Part shown: positions 41,570 to 55,563 of the stretch, in pieces | How the letters are laid out: the number at the start of each line of letters is the position of its first letter | How positions within the stretch are numbered: position 1 is the first letter of the stretch | Position numbers and translations under genes: made by a program | Assembly: GCA_949318235.1 (NCBI GenBank) | Contig: OX439131.1 | Span: forward strand, 15,345,434 to 15,409,433 | From: Ecdyonurus torrentis | Taxonomy: Eukaryota > Arthropoda > Insecta > Ephemeroptera > Heptageniidae | DNA: 64,000 nucleotides | Direction: 5' to 3' | Notes under the pieces: model-generated | What the model was told of the DNA's origin: nothing | The model's database searches: none | The model's input: the letters and a program-made list of their open reading frames with translations, nothing else

Positions 41570-42689
41570 CTTGCTTTACTATATTAAAATAAAGAAGTAG
41601 TAATGGTGAAAATTCTTTTTTGCTCAGAAATAATAATAAATATATGAGATAACTTTTGACACTATTAAGGATCTTACAGACTTTGAGGTAAACTCTAAAT
41701 ACTATAACTATGTTAAAGTTGAAAATAAGGTTAATTAATTTGATTAGATGATGTATAAAGAGTTTTATTATTAGTAGTATTTTAAGTGTAAAAAGTAAGT
41801 TAGTGGGTTAACATGCAAAATTTTGAATTGGGAATTTATTTTGGAAATATGCACTTCAGACTCCATGTTAATGACAACCTTTGAGAAGTTAAGATTTATT
41901 ATTAAATGTGTCGTAGGAATTGTTTTTCTCTTCATTGTAAAAGAACTGGCATAAAAATCATTGATGCCAAATATGGATGGATGTTACCCCGTTTTTTTAT
42001 TTATTTATTTTTTTTTTTTAAAGGAAACATGGTAGTCCGCAATACTATAGCGAAATGTTAAAAAATTAGGGTATCCGGCACCCAAAAAGAACTTTTTCCC
42101 GCACTGTCTGATTGGCATGGCAAAAATAAAGTAATAGGACGGTAATGTAAACTCAGGGTCATTCAGGGTAAACTAAGATAAGCTTTCCTGCCTACTCCAT
42201 AATTATATGCTTTGTATCCATTATAAACATTTCTTCTTTTAGGTATTAAAAATTGCATTACTCTGTTTCAATCATTGCTTTTTCTAATTCATATAAACTA
42301 TATAATTGAACTTATATAAATATTAATAATTTATAAATAATAATAAGTAAAGTTGATATGGAATAAAAAGGTAGCCTACTGATCGCTCTTCGGATTTGAT
42401 GTGGTCTTTTGTGGGCGTTTTGCCGCGTTGGACCTAAAATTATGCGTTTAAAATCTTCACGGCACTTGTTGTAAATCTATTAAAAGTTGAAAGTTTTGCT
42501 GGCAGATGTCGTTCAACTACAAGAAATTAATTTATTTTGTTTTTGTGATTTTTACACAATAATTCATCTTTTATCACAAAATAATAATAACTATGTGTAG
42601 ATTATGCATAAACTTCAATGTTGTCAATGTTTTACAATATTTTTTATTCATGCTTTTGTTGAAAAATATTTGTTTATTTTCTACATGCG

Positions 42690-42893
42690 AATGAATACAT
42701 GGTGCGTGGGCGCTCTAATGTTTACAAAATGCGCGGAAGGATATTGGCGCTAAATCAGTCATGGCAGGAATGGCGTAGAGGAAAGTGTTTTTATTATTTC
42801 GGTGTTTTTAAATGTTTTTAATTACGATGTATGTGGATTAAATGCATCAAAACGAACACGTTATGTGTAATCAAGATACCAACTTTTACTAGG
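42690..42893 (+). promoter_or_regulatory. Candidate promoter and 5' UTR of LRP5/6, with a uORF
   Basis: GC-richer than its surroundings (GGTGCGTGGGCGC, ATGCGCGG, TTGGCGC). AAATCAGTCA at about 42753-42762 fits the arthropod initiator TCAGTY. A six-codon upstream reading frame, ATG-GCA-GGA-ATG-GCG-TAG, sits at 42761-42778 if transcription begins just before it. Other upstream ATGs follow, suggesting weak translation of the main frame. Confidence 0.35.
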
Positions 42894-45800
42894 ATGTTAA
42901 TGGCGCTTCGGCTAGCCATAATAAGCTGTATTATATCATCAGTTTATGGTAAGCATATCATATTTTTCTCAGTTTTTGGATGGAAGGCATAATTTCTTGG
43001 AAATTGATAATCTCATGGCCTGTATAGCTAATAGGGAAAATTTATAGCTGTGCTATCCTAATGAATATGCAGATCTGTGCTTATTTTAAGACAAGAATAA
43101 TTCATCATAATGAATTTTAATTTCGAAGCATGTATGACGACAATAAATCACAGCACAGCATCAACTTGTAGCACTTCACCGGCATTGTAGGATCACATTG
43201 ATCACTATGTATAAATCGCATTGTAGCACCAACAAAGTTTTACTTACTCTTGTAGGTGTAAAAATAAATTTATAATTATTTATATCTTTATTAAATACAT
43301 GAACTTAAATGTGTTTCGAAGTAAAAATGGTAATAAATAATTGGTAAATCTGCGGAGATCCCTTTATTTTTCATCTGTACGTACCGGTATGCATGTGTAG
43401 TATTTTTGTTTTTATTTGTTTAATAGTATGCAGTATGTACACATGTAAACCGAGCATTGTGCATATAATATATTAATTTCTTTTTCTAGGCAAACACTGT
43501 AGTAATACATACATACTCTCTTTGTCAAGTATTCCATATAAGGATTCAAAGTTTCATCATTGATTCTTTGGAAATTACTAATAGATAAGCCATGGTACAT
43601 AATGTACCATTCATATATATGAATATAATTTACCATTCAAATCCAGCGCGTTTTCCTCATAATAATATTGCAAATTTAGCATAAACGATTGAATGGTAAA
43701 AGATATTATAATCTTGTGTACATACAATTTAATATGATACATTACATACCCTACGTTATGTACGATACAGTATGTATGATGTATGTAACACCAAGTCCAA
43801 AAACTAAAGAAGCTGCCTTACATTAGGCTCATACTCATAAGAATATATTGTACAGATATATTTGGTACCGATAGTAAATCTAAAAACTTCCTGGTATATA
43901 CACACATAAACCTAATGCAAGGAATTTTTTTTTTATTTGCTATTGGTACATATAATATATGCATACATAAAAATGCTTGTATTGTATCTTATGAACATAA
44001 TTAAGCGTATTTATTACGCTTTTTTTTTTATCTGTGCAGCTAAGAGCAATTTTATTGCTGTTGCAAAATTTAATGGCAAAAGTCGATCATTTATCTGTAT
44101 AGTACCATAGTATAAATATATATATTATTATATATATATATATATAAGTGTTTCATATTTTTGTTATGTAGTAAAAACTGCATTTTTATTTTGTGACATC
44201 ACAATTTTGCAGTGCATACTATCATATTCAGAATTATTTTAGTTTAAAATTTTGATTTAAAATTTTCATTGTATATATGTACATATCTTTGACGCAGTAT
44301 TTAATTTATAAAATGCAGTATTCTATATAAGGATTCAAAGTTTCATCATTGATTCTTTGGAAATTACTAATAGATAAGCCATGGTACATAATGTACCTTA
44401 CACATATTGTACCACAAGAGATAAGAGGATTAATTTATACAATATTGTAAATAATAAGTACTTGTATTAATACATACCCTACAAGTATATAAAAGCTTGA
44501 AAGTATTATAAAGGTCTGATAAAAGCTGATCAATTCCAATCTACCATTAAAGTCAACTATTATTGCTTGCCGATTTCGTAGGACTACGATCATACTCTTC
44601 ATAAAAATTCTCAGACACTCCCAAATGTTGGTGACAAATTAATACGTTAGGAGTGTCCTCCTTTTTCTCATTTGTCATTTTATTTTAAAAAAGTGAATAC
44701 TGACTAATGTATCCCCAATGAATGAATATGAATGTCCCAATCCCAATGAATCTTTTGACTATACTTTAGTGAGTTTTTGAGTCTTCTTAATAACCTAAGA
44801 AAAATATTTACATGTGGAATATTATGTATCGCATTTCTAGAGAATCTCAAAACGGAAAAAAAAAAAATAAATAAAAAAAAATAATAAATAAATAAATAAA
44901 TAAATAAAGGGGTGAGGGAAATGCGCTTGATTATTAGTTAAATAATTAGTTAATGGTCTTTTATTTTTTACATTTTCATGTACATATTTTTAAAAATCCT
45001 TATAGCATTTTTTAACAAGATTTCTAAAATGTATCCAATATTATATAAAATAATAAAATGTCTTTTTATTTAATTAAAAATCATTTAAGGTATACTATTA
45101 CCAATTGTGGTTATTAATTGGAATGAAATATTAAAAAAGGTATACGTGATAAAAAAAAATAACATTGTAATGATAAAATTCAAATATGATTGACATTTAA
45201 AGACAAAGAAAAGGCTACAGCACTTGTTATTTAACACATTGTCTTTTTATAATCAGAGTGTGCCGCTTCGCTTGGCTGTATCATTTTGGTTTTTATCATT
45301 GCTAATCTCTTGTTTCGGCAAACATCAAAGGAAAGAAACACCGCCGCCTCGTATCGTTGAGTACACAAACACGTACGCATTTTGCATGCCCAAATTTAAC
45401 TTCATGAGATGCATTTTAATAAAAGTATATAATAATATATTATTTTAATAAGCGTAATATCATTAACATATTATAATCTTGAATAACAAATTTAGTGTGT
45501 ACTTAGATTTTTTGATAGTACGTCTTTAGTAATGCATGTATGAAATTTTATTATACGCTATCTGCTAATTCTTATTACAAATGAGAGAGAGAATTCTATA
45601 AAAATTAAGTTTTTTATGATTAAAAAAAAAAATGCTATACGGATCTTTCATGTTTGAAATAAATACTGAAATCTGTGTTAAATCTTCTAGTTACACATAA
45701 TATGGTGTAACTTGCACTAAGTTTTTATTTAACCATCTGTACATAAAATACATTTATTTACCTATCATATACTTTTCAGATTGAAATTCTATTACGAATT

Positions 45801-48333
45801 TAATGCATTTTCTTGTAATTAGTTGTATACGTTATTAAATTAGTTCGTGGAAATCAGATCCAAATCCTTGGACAATTACGAGATATTAACAAACCTTCTC
45901 ATAAAGAATATATTTCATATTGTATAATAAAGATATATCTATATCTTCATGACATTTAGTCTGTATATAATTATTTTTGAAGTTGAGAACCCCTGGAATT
46001 TAAAAAAAAGAATTATACTATAATTTATTGTAACCGCAGTATCAGAAAAAAAAAAAAAAAAAAAGTAAAATGGTTAATATTCTTTACTACTTCATTTTTA
46101 TAAAATACTTTTCTTAAATGCATTCGAAGAGAGATGATAGGATAAAAAAAAAGTTAGTGACTCTTATATATATTTTTTTATGTATCCGTGAGAGAAATTC
46201 CTGTGGCATAAAAACATAAACTTTTTCCCACATGCTCTAAAAGGGTGGGAAATTATTATGATTCGATGATTATCAATGATCTTGAGGGTGGATTTTTTTT
46301 CTCTCAAATTTCAATCATTATAGTTAACAATATCTTTATGAAAATGATAAATCTTTCCAATTTCTCTATTTTATGGCTAAAACGTAACTATTTTCTACTA
46401 AAATAACAGAAAAGTTTTACAAATCTGGTTCATGTTAATTGCATAAATTTAATTTATTGGCAACGTTGTAGCGGTCAAGTGGTCAACTTCAAACTCAACA
46501 CAAGTGAAAAATTTGCCCTCGTTTACTTTTTGTCTCATTTTTTTCCCTTACCTGCTGGCCACCCTCTTTTTTTATGTAAACAACTCGCACAACCTACCTT
46601 TACTTAAATAATAATAATACAGAGCAGCGTCTTTGTAATATAGGGGCAACATTTTTTTTTTTTTTTTTTTTTTTTTTACTGTGGTACACTGATCTCTCCC
46701 TCATCTCTGTCCGTCCAAGTTGAGAATAATGTGTATTTTTCTTATAAATTTTGAAACCAATGTTGCCACATAGTAGCACTCCTCCACATATTCCAAGGAA
46801 CGAACTACCATAACTTCCGATTGTCAGTCACAAATACAGTTTCCTCTCTGTTATGTGTGGGGGTGTGTTATATGTGTAATGATAATAATAACATCCGGAT
46901 TATCATTGTGTGGTACCGTAAAATCCTTACAACTAAAGAAATCATCATAAAACATTGACAATTTAATGATTTTTTAAAATACCTTTTTAGAAGGGTAAAA
47001 AAAAAAAAAAAAAAATACCGTATGAAACGTAATAAAGCATAAACATTGTGTCTAAAAAAAAGTATTTTAAATTCCAATCTAACTTCTTAATTTCATGCGT
47101 GATCATATAAATATATACGCTAATGTCGAGTTAAACAGTAAATAATTGAATATATTGTAACTTTTTTAACTATATAAATTAGTACTTTATTTGTAATATT
47201 ATATTGGATTTTATCAAACACAAACAAAATCATTTGCATTTTCTTTTATAAGTTCTACCATTCACTGAAATTAATAATCAATAAAAATATAAAGCTTCAA
47301 TAACATTTATTTGCCGATATATGTAAAGTCCAGGATCTTCTAGGTTGCCTGTTAAGGACCTTATGGTTAAAAGTCCTGTACTGTAATTTGTAATATATAA
47401 GGAATTTCTAACTATAGAAATCCATTTTTATGATTACAATCTTATTTCAAAATGTCTGTACCTGTAACAATAAGTAATTAGTATTGTTTTATTCACACAA
47501 GATGTTTAACATTTTTGTTGATTATTATTATTATTTTATACAAGTTTGAATCGCAGTTAAAATTATTTAGTCGATGATTCTATGTACGATAAGGGAAGAA
47601 ATCAATTAAATCGAAGAAAATTTATTCGTAGTTCATAATAAACTAAAAGTACTCGGGGCTTAAAAATTAATATACTTATATTGAACCACTACTTTGTAAA
47701 ACATAAATTCCGATTTATAAATTAAAATTAGTTTTTTTTTTTTGAAGGCATTTATTCTTCAAGAATTTTTATTACGATGTTTAAAAGTAGTTACAGAATC
47801 TCCTTGCAGCTTGAATCACATTATACTGTACATAAGTTTTCCTAATATTGTTAAAGATAAAATTATCATTATCAATATTTTTTTTTTAATAAAAATATAT
47901 TTTCCAGGAATGTGTTTCGTGGATGATCTTAAAATCGTTGTATTAATTAATGTAATAGGTTACCTATATTTAAATACAAGGGTAAACAGCCAGAAAAATG
48001 TACCATCTGTACTGTACACAAAAACTCTGGGATAAATTATTCTATTGTCTTACAGAAATGCTATATTTATATATTTTTATCGAGCATGAAAGTTAGTTTT
48101 AAGTCTATAGGAATGTAATAATATAACCAAAATGTTGGTAAAATTGCTGTCTTTTTTGTATTATTATTGTAAGTTTTAGTATCTATTTATACACTAAGTT
48201 AGTATTGATGAGGTCTAATTAAAAAAAAAAAAAAAAAAAAAATGAATGGACATGAAAGATATTCTCTAATATTGTCATCCAATCTCAAATACACATGCAG
48301 ACAGATTAGAATTTGTTGCAAATCTGTAAGTTT

Positions 48334-48374
<41 letters not shown>

Positions 48375-50275
48375 GTATTTTTTTCTTTCTTTCATTATAT
48401 TTTTTGTTTTTGTCAAGATTTTTGTTTCATTGTATAAAATATCAAAATCAAAATATTTACAAAATTGTATATTGTACAATATAAATAATAATCAAATTTT
48501 TAAGCTTAAAAAAAAACAAAAAAAATGCAAACACGTCGGTAATGAAAATAATTAAAGGGGAGAAAACAACAACCCTTATATCAACCCTAACTGCGTAAGC
48601 CATTTTTTTCCTTCGTTTTTTTTTTTTCTCTCTCTTGCACAGAAAAGTTTTTTTAAAAATACAACTTCAGTCGTTCACATTTGCTCGAAAATGCCTTATT
48701 TTTCCCACAAATATAAAATTTTAGTTTTGCAAAGTGCCTAAAATGTAAGATAATAATAAGAATTTGTTCTATCGTATATATTGTAAGAAGACGAAAATTG
48801 TTTGTCTGTTGGAAAGTAATATTGCTTTGCAATTACTTGATGTACAAGATGTGCAATTTTGTCGATACATGTTTGCCGTGCTCAAGATTATTGTTCGATA
48901 CACTCGGCAAGCTATATAGCGAGTTATTTTCAAAGTCTGGCCGAACCAAAGTTAATAACAATGTAATTACAGGCTTTCGATCTCAGCAGATTGATTGCTT
49001 GGTAGAAATGAGTAAGAGAAGGAAAGAAAGAAAGAAGATAGACTATATTTTTCAAGGGTACTTGATGTTATGAAATATTTCTGCTATAAAATTTAATGAA
49101 CATCATTGTGTGTCCCGCGTTTTACGTTCTGTATTAAGAAATGTGAGTTTTTATTTAATAAAATCCAAAAGTTGTTGGAATTTTTGTATAAAAAAAGGAA
49201 AAATAATAATAATGTTTATTTTTTATAACTGCTATAGTTGTTTATTATTATATATTTATTATTTACATATTTCATATTGTGTGTTATATTAGAAAATAAT
49301 AATATTAAAATTTTACAGATCTTACGGTATAGCAATGCAGCAATACATTCAAAATGATCTGAAAACATTTATTTATGTTTTAAAAAACAAAGCAAGTATT
49401 AGGAAGAAGAAAATGGTTGATAAAATGCTTCTGTTAGATGAAATAAATTGTTTCAATTTTAATTCATTTCACAGGCTTCTTCTACCTTTTTATTATTTTT
49501 TTTTACACTAGGCTATTAAAACTTTGACCAATGGCTTTTAAGTTTCTTACTAGTAGATTTGACGCTCGTTTGACAGGCAATTAAAATATAAATTAATTAA
49601 TAAAATATAACTGCTTTAGTATGAATTATATACTGCCGCGGCAATTTCTTTTAAACAATTTCTATATCTAAATATTATGGTGAATAATATTGTCCCGTGT
49701 GTCCATATAAATCAGGTGCTGTATCATTTTATCACGCATATATTTTAAAAGGAAAATTATTACTTTTATATGAAAATAAAATTACATACATGAAAAAAAA
49801 AAATCGCAATAATATATTTTTTTTATTGTACTATCAAATGAGTTTAAAACTTATTATACATGCAAGATAAAAAAAAATTATTATATTTCTTTTGAAGTAA
49901 GCCGCTGGTATTGTAAGACATACACAACATATTATAATATGTGAAAGCTAGTTTAGTGGAGAACATTTTTTGGCAGAGCCCAAAAACTCTTTTGCTGCTA
50001 GCATAGAGTGTATAATATGTGTATACTAGCAGCTAGTTCTTTTTCTTATATATATATGTTGTGTATTAAGGTGGATTGGAAATCATTATTCAGCGTCGGT
50101 AGGAGAAGAAGGAGGAAACTGTGATGTGTTCAAAGGAGCCGCCGATGGTCCATGTTACAGCATCCATCCCTCCTTACCATACGTCTTTGCTTTTTTTTTT
50201 TTTTTTTGCTTATATATACCGCCTGCCTGTGGGCTGTGTGAAGCCTTGTTACCGTCATGATTGGATCTCTCTCTG

Positions 50276-50320
<45 letters not shown>

Positions 50321-53300
50321 ATTCCTACAACTACTTCTACTTACATTATAAAATTATAATACTTTTTGCCTTTGCAAACTTTACTCAATATCTTCTCCTT
50401 TTATTATTCTCTTTCGTCTCCTTTTGTTTTTTTACATTTATTATTATTATTATTCGTTATTATACAACAGAAAGAAGAAAATTGTTCGATATTATCATCG
50501 TACTTTTTATAGATGCCTGAAACCAAAAATATATAATAATCATTTTACAAAGAAATAAACGAAATGCGATGATGTATAATATAATGTAGACGTATTACAA
50601 AGTGAAAAATTCTTTTGATGCTATAAAAAAGAAAAAAAATAAATAAATAAAATAAAAGCATATACCAATGAGAAGGTATTTTGCATAATATAATTTTCTT
50701 TTTAATATATTTAACAATGGTTAAAAAAAAAAAAAAAATCTAAAAAGTAATTTTTGTTTTTGTTTGTTCGTTATGATGGCATAAATTATACCGTAAATTT
50801 TTTAAGGTTTGCAACTGATTATGTTTTTATGATAATGTATAGCGTGGTTACATAAACATTTACATAAATTCGATGCCATATTTGAGCATGAAATAACAAG
50901 GGCCGGTACGGGAAAATGACTTATTTTGACAGTTTATAAATACGTCAGCAATATTTTTAAGAGCATATTAATACTATTGATAGAGATTGGATTAGGTTTT
51001 CAAATATGAGAGAAAAATAATGATAGCACATTACCTGGTAAGTGGTAACCTAACAGCTACCTGACCCCCCCCCCCCCAAAAAAAGCCAAAAATAATGTTT
51101 TTCCTATGCCGAGCAATGTTATTCATTGCTCCAGCATGGCGTCAAAGCGCATTCAATATAATGTCATGCGCACACACCCCATATCATGCTCATGTTTGAT
51201 GCAGTCTTTTTACTAAAATTTTGAATTCTATTGGCATAATGGAAATAACATGTATTTAAATGGAGTTTTGCGTCATATGAAATCTCCATCTGATCGCATT
51301 GTATGGCCATAAGCCAATAGAATTTAATTGTTTAGTTTACATACATACTGTACCGATAGTAAATAAAAAAAAACTTCTCAACTATATAAGCATAACGTAA
51401 GGAACTTTTTTGATTTGATTCTTTGGGAAATAGGCGAATTTTTTGTTATTATTTTTTCACATTGTGATACTAATTCAACCTATTAACAGCATCAATGCTC
51501 TTAGAAATATTGCTTAGTATTTTCATTGAATGGTATTTAAAACTTGCAAAATCAGTCATTTCTCCAAAAACCGGCCCATGTTATTGAATGATCCAACATG
51601 GCGTCGACTTTAACATGAATGCATACATCCTATTTTATAAATACATAATATAGATATTTTGTTTTAAAATTTACTCTATATGTTGTCTTATAGGAATATA
51701 AAACACTAGTATGGAGCATTTCAGTTAATTAAATTTTCCATTATAAATGGATTCTATAAGGGAGTCAATAGATCGAGAGTAACCTTTTATATTCCAGTGT
51801 TCTGATAGTTTATTTTATTTCATCCAGTCCATTTTTACGTTCATTTTACATTCTGCATGTTATATTTTTATGTTTCTGTAAAATGCCCAAAGCCTTTGTA
51901 ATTCAAAAAAATGAAGGGAAAAAAATCGTTTGATCATACCAAAAACCCATTTTATCTAAAAAATGTGTTGCGTATAGATTTTTTTTTTTTCAAACGTTGA
52001 AATGTATATATATTTTTTTTTTACTTTTCCACTATATTTTTATGCGGTTTTTATTTGTAATTAAATTAAAAACATTACTTTAATAATTAAATTTATTTAA
52101 GGATAGATGAAAGCAAAAATTAGTGTACTGTCATGTTAAAATATTTTCTTTATTTTTTACTGTAAATTTATATTTTAGTTTCCAAGTTTAATAACATAAA
52201 ATAATTCTTTAATGTTATTTTTGTATTTTTATCTCATTAACTTGGTTAATTTTTTGTTGTTTTTAATTAATAATAATAACTATAGTAGTTGAAATCTTTA
52301 ATATTTATCATGCCAGATAAAATTTATACAACATGATATAAAAAAGAAGTAATAATAATAATGTATGCTGGATAGAAGTACAGGTAATAATATTAATAAA
52401 ATATGATATATTTTTTTTTACCTTGTTTTATTAGTTTAATTTACCTGACTTGTTATTCGTGGAAATAGTTAGCTTGTTATCATTGCAGATTTATAATGCG
52501 CTAAGATTTGTTCATGTTGTTATAGCGTAACATTAAATGTAAAAATGGATATAAAAAAAGGGCCTCACACGTTCATTGCTCGTGAGGCTTGAGGGGCTTT
52601 TCTCTCTCTCTCTTTCTTTCTGAACGTCTTGTTATCCCCACGCCCCCTCCCTCCCTAACAAGCGCCCCAGGTAACTCCCTCCCTCCTCTGCCTCCTTCTC
52701 TCTTCATTCTTCATCTCCAAGTAACTTCGCCTCTCCTCCATCTAATATTCAAAGAAAATCTCATGTAATATCAAGTCTAAATTATTCATGAATCTTTCAT
52801 AAAATCATCATCGGTACAAAATTTAATATTTTTTTTTGCCCATTTATTATGAACTTTATTATTATTTTTATTTCAGTTATTGCTCATTTTTGCTTTGAAG
52901 TTTTTTTGTGTGTGTGTTTGAGGGACTTTTTTATGACCTTGAGTTTCATTTTTTTTTTTTCTTGTTTCGTTTCTTGTGGCTGGCTAGCTGCCTGACTCAC
53001 TGGTTCTCTCTCATCATCAGACTTCTGTTCCAATGCATGCCTTGCGTTGTTGTGTTGCGTCTTGCCTGCACTTGACTTTGAGGGATCCCAGACCGTCCCA
53101 GACTTCACCACACTCCACTGACTGCCTTGCATACCTGCTGCTCTTGATGCACTGCCCACTGCACGCTTCAATTTGTTCTACTCAATATTTTTCTATTACC
53201 TAATTACATTATCAAAAATATATTACTTCTATCGTAGAAAATTACGTTCATATAACATATTAAATCAAGAAATTAGAGAAATAACAAGAAATTTTGTCAT

Positions 53301-55492
53301 TTTTAATATAATGTTAGTTTGTTTGCCTTTACTTGGTTAGCATTACTTAATTTAGTATTTAATTACATAATTATTAAAAAAAAAATCGATGCTGCTGACA
53401 CTTTATTGCGGCGTGACCCACGTTGACCTGTGTGACCCTGATAATTAATATCGTCTGCTATCATCGTCATAATTATGATAACTTGTAACATATTCAATAA
53501 GTCTGCTACGCACATGTACAGTACATGTACAGTACATAATACTTATATAAGCTTGCTGTAATAATGTCAAGTGTTATAATAATACTGCGTTTTGTAACTT
53601 ATTTCCGCATGCAAACAAGTCCTTAATTTCTTATCCTTCAGCAATTCAGGACTATCTTTAAAGCGATTAGAGTTAAAATATTAGTAAACAAAACGTTAGA
53701 AAAAAAATTGGAAGAAAGGTTTAAACCTTGCATTAAAACATAAGAAACATTAATAAGTAAAGCACTTTTTATTAGTCACAATTTTAAATGGAGCTAATTA
53801 AAATATGACAAAAAAAATCCACCAATGAGAAGTATTCATAGAGAACTTTAATATTAATAATTTACACTGACATTTTATCCTCTTGACATTTTTCCTCTCG
53901 ACCCTTATTAATCGTTACACTGTATTATAGTAAAATCTAATCCGTTTTGTTTTATTTTTATTTTTATGTCTCTGTACTTGTTATGATGACAAAGCAATAT
54001 TATCCGGTTGTAATAATCTTCATGTGCAAATTTGTGAAGTGTTAAATTAGTGTATATATATATATATATATATATATACAGGGCCGGCTTGGGGTTCGTT
54101 GGCCCGGTCTGGCAATCTGGGAACTGGCCCGCTTATGCTGGGGGGTCTGGGGGGCGCGAGCCCCCCAGCTTGCGCCGCAGGCGAAAATTTTTTTAAAAGG
54201 GGGCGTGGCACTGGTTTTTACGCTAATTTTGAATTAAATTTTATTTTTTTCACAATTTTTAAAATAATGTGTAACACTATTATATTGAAAAATAAGTATG
54301 CAATTGAACCATGACATTTTTTTGATATACTACGATCTACATGACATGACCTTCGGCCACCTTAAAAAATATATTAGACAAAAATTGATGTATGATAGAA
54401 AAAAAACTATATTGAAGGAATGATTGTTATAATGTAATGGTTTAATTGAAGTATTGGGGAAAAAAAGAAACAAGGGGGGGGGGGGCATAACAGGGATTTG
54501 TAAATTTATAATTATAGGAATTTATAGGTGTAGAGAACTTGAAAATTTTTCGAATGGTTTGACTTGGTTGGAAGAGCTTGATTTCAAGCTTAAATTTGAA
54601 AAAAACGAGCCATAACTTGGGGAAATCAATATTTAGTCCAAAATTTAAAAAAGAAACTCATTTCTCATTATATACAAAAATTCATTTTTATTTTGAAGAC
54701 AAAAGTTGTAAATTATTATTATTTTTAAGTATTAACAATTGATTTTACATGCTATAGAGAATTATAAACATTGTACTGTACTAAAAAAAAAAAAGTTTTT
54801 AGCCTTTTTTTTTTATCTTGTATTCTTTGCAAATGCTTATTATTAACGGGTCATTTACGGGCACATCTCGAATGTTTAGAAATATAAATAAATATATTTT
54901 TTATAAATAATTTAAATAAAATATAAATATATGAATTTAATAACTTTCCAAAATATAATATTTTATTTACATACTACTGTAGTGCAAGAAATATTGAAAA
55001 AACGCAAATACGCAAATGATAATTAAAAAATTGATATCACTTCTTTTCAAATAATAAAAAAAGTGAGCTATTTTTCAAAGTACCTTTGAACTTTTTTTAA
55101 TTGATTTATTTTTCATCAGAACCAAAGGCCCGCAAAAGCAAAGTCCCGATCCAGGAGCCCGCGGACTAACTTGTACGGCCTTATGCCTAGCTGGCCCAAG
55201 TGCATAAAAAATTTAGTTGGTTTGCAATGATCTCAATGCTTTTTTTTTTTTTTTTTTTTTAGTTACAATAAAAATGCGCATTCCAAGTAATTTGTGTGCA
55301 TGCATTATAGATTAAGTCATATGATACAAAATTAAAAAAATATGCGGGCAAAGGTTTTAAAGTTTGGCTGTTTTTTCTTCTTCTTTTTCGTTTCTTTTTC
55401 TTTCTTTTCTTTTTTTTTTTCTGGCCCGCTTGGCCCGCAATGACGTTGGCCCGGTCTGCGATCGCAGACCTCGTCTTATGGCCAAGCCGGCC

Positions 55493-55563
<71 letters not shown>

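Noticed and set aside
48798..49073. 91-residue ORF in LRP intron 1
   Set aside because: No domain, no splice or promoter context, and the composition is similar to surrounding AT-rich DNA.
54099..54314. 71-residue + strand ORF
   Set aside because: It lies wholly within the terminal region of the CAGGG-ended transposon and its Gly-rich part reflects a G-rich terminus.
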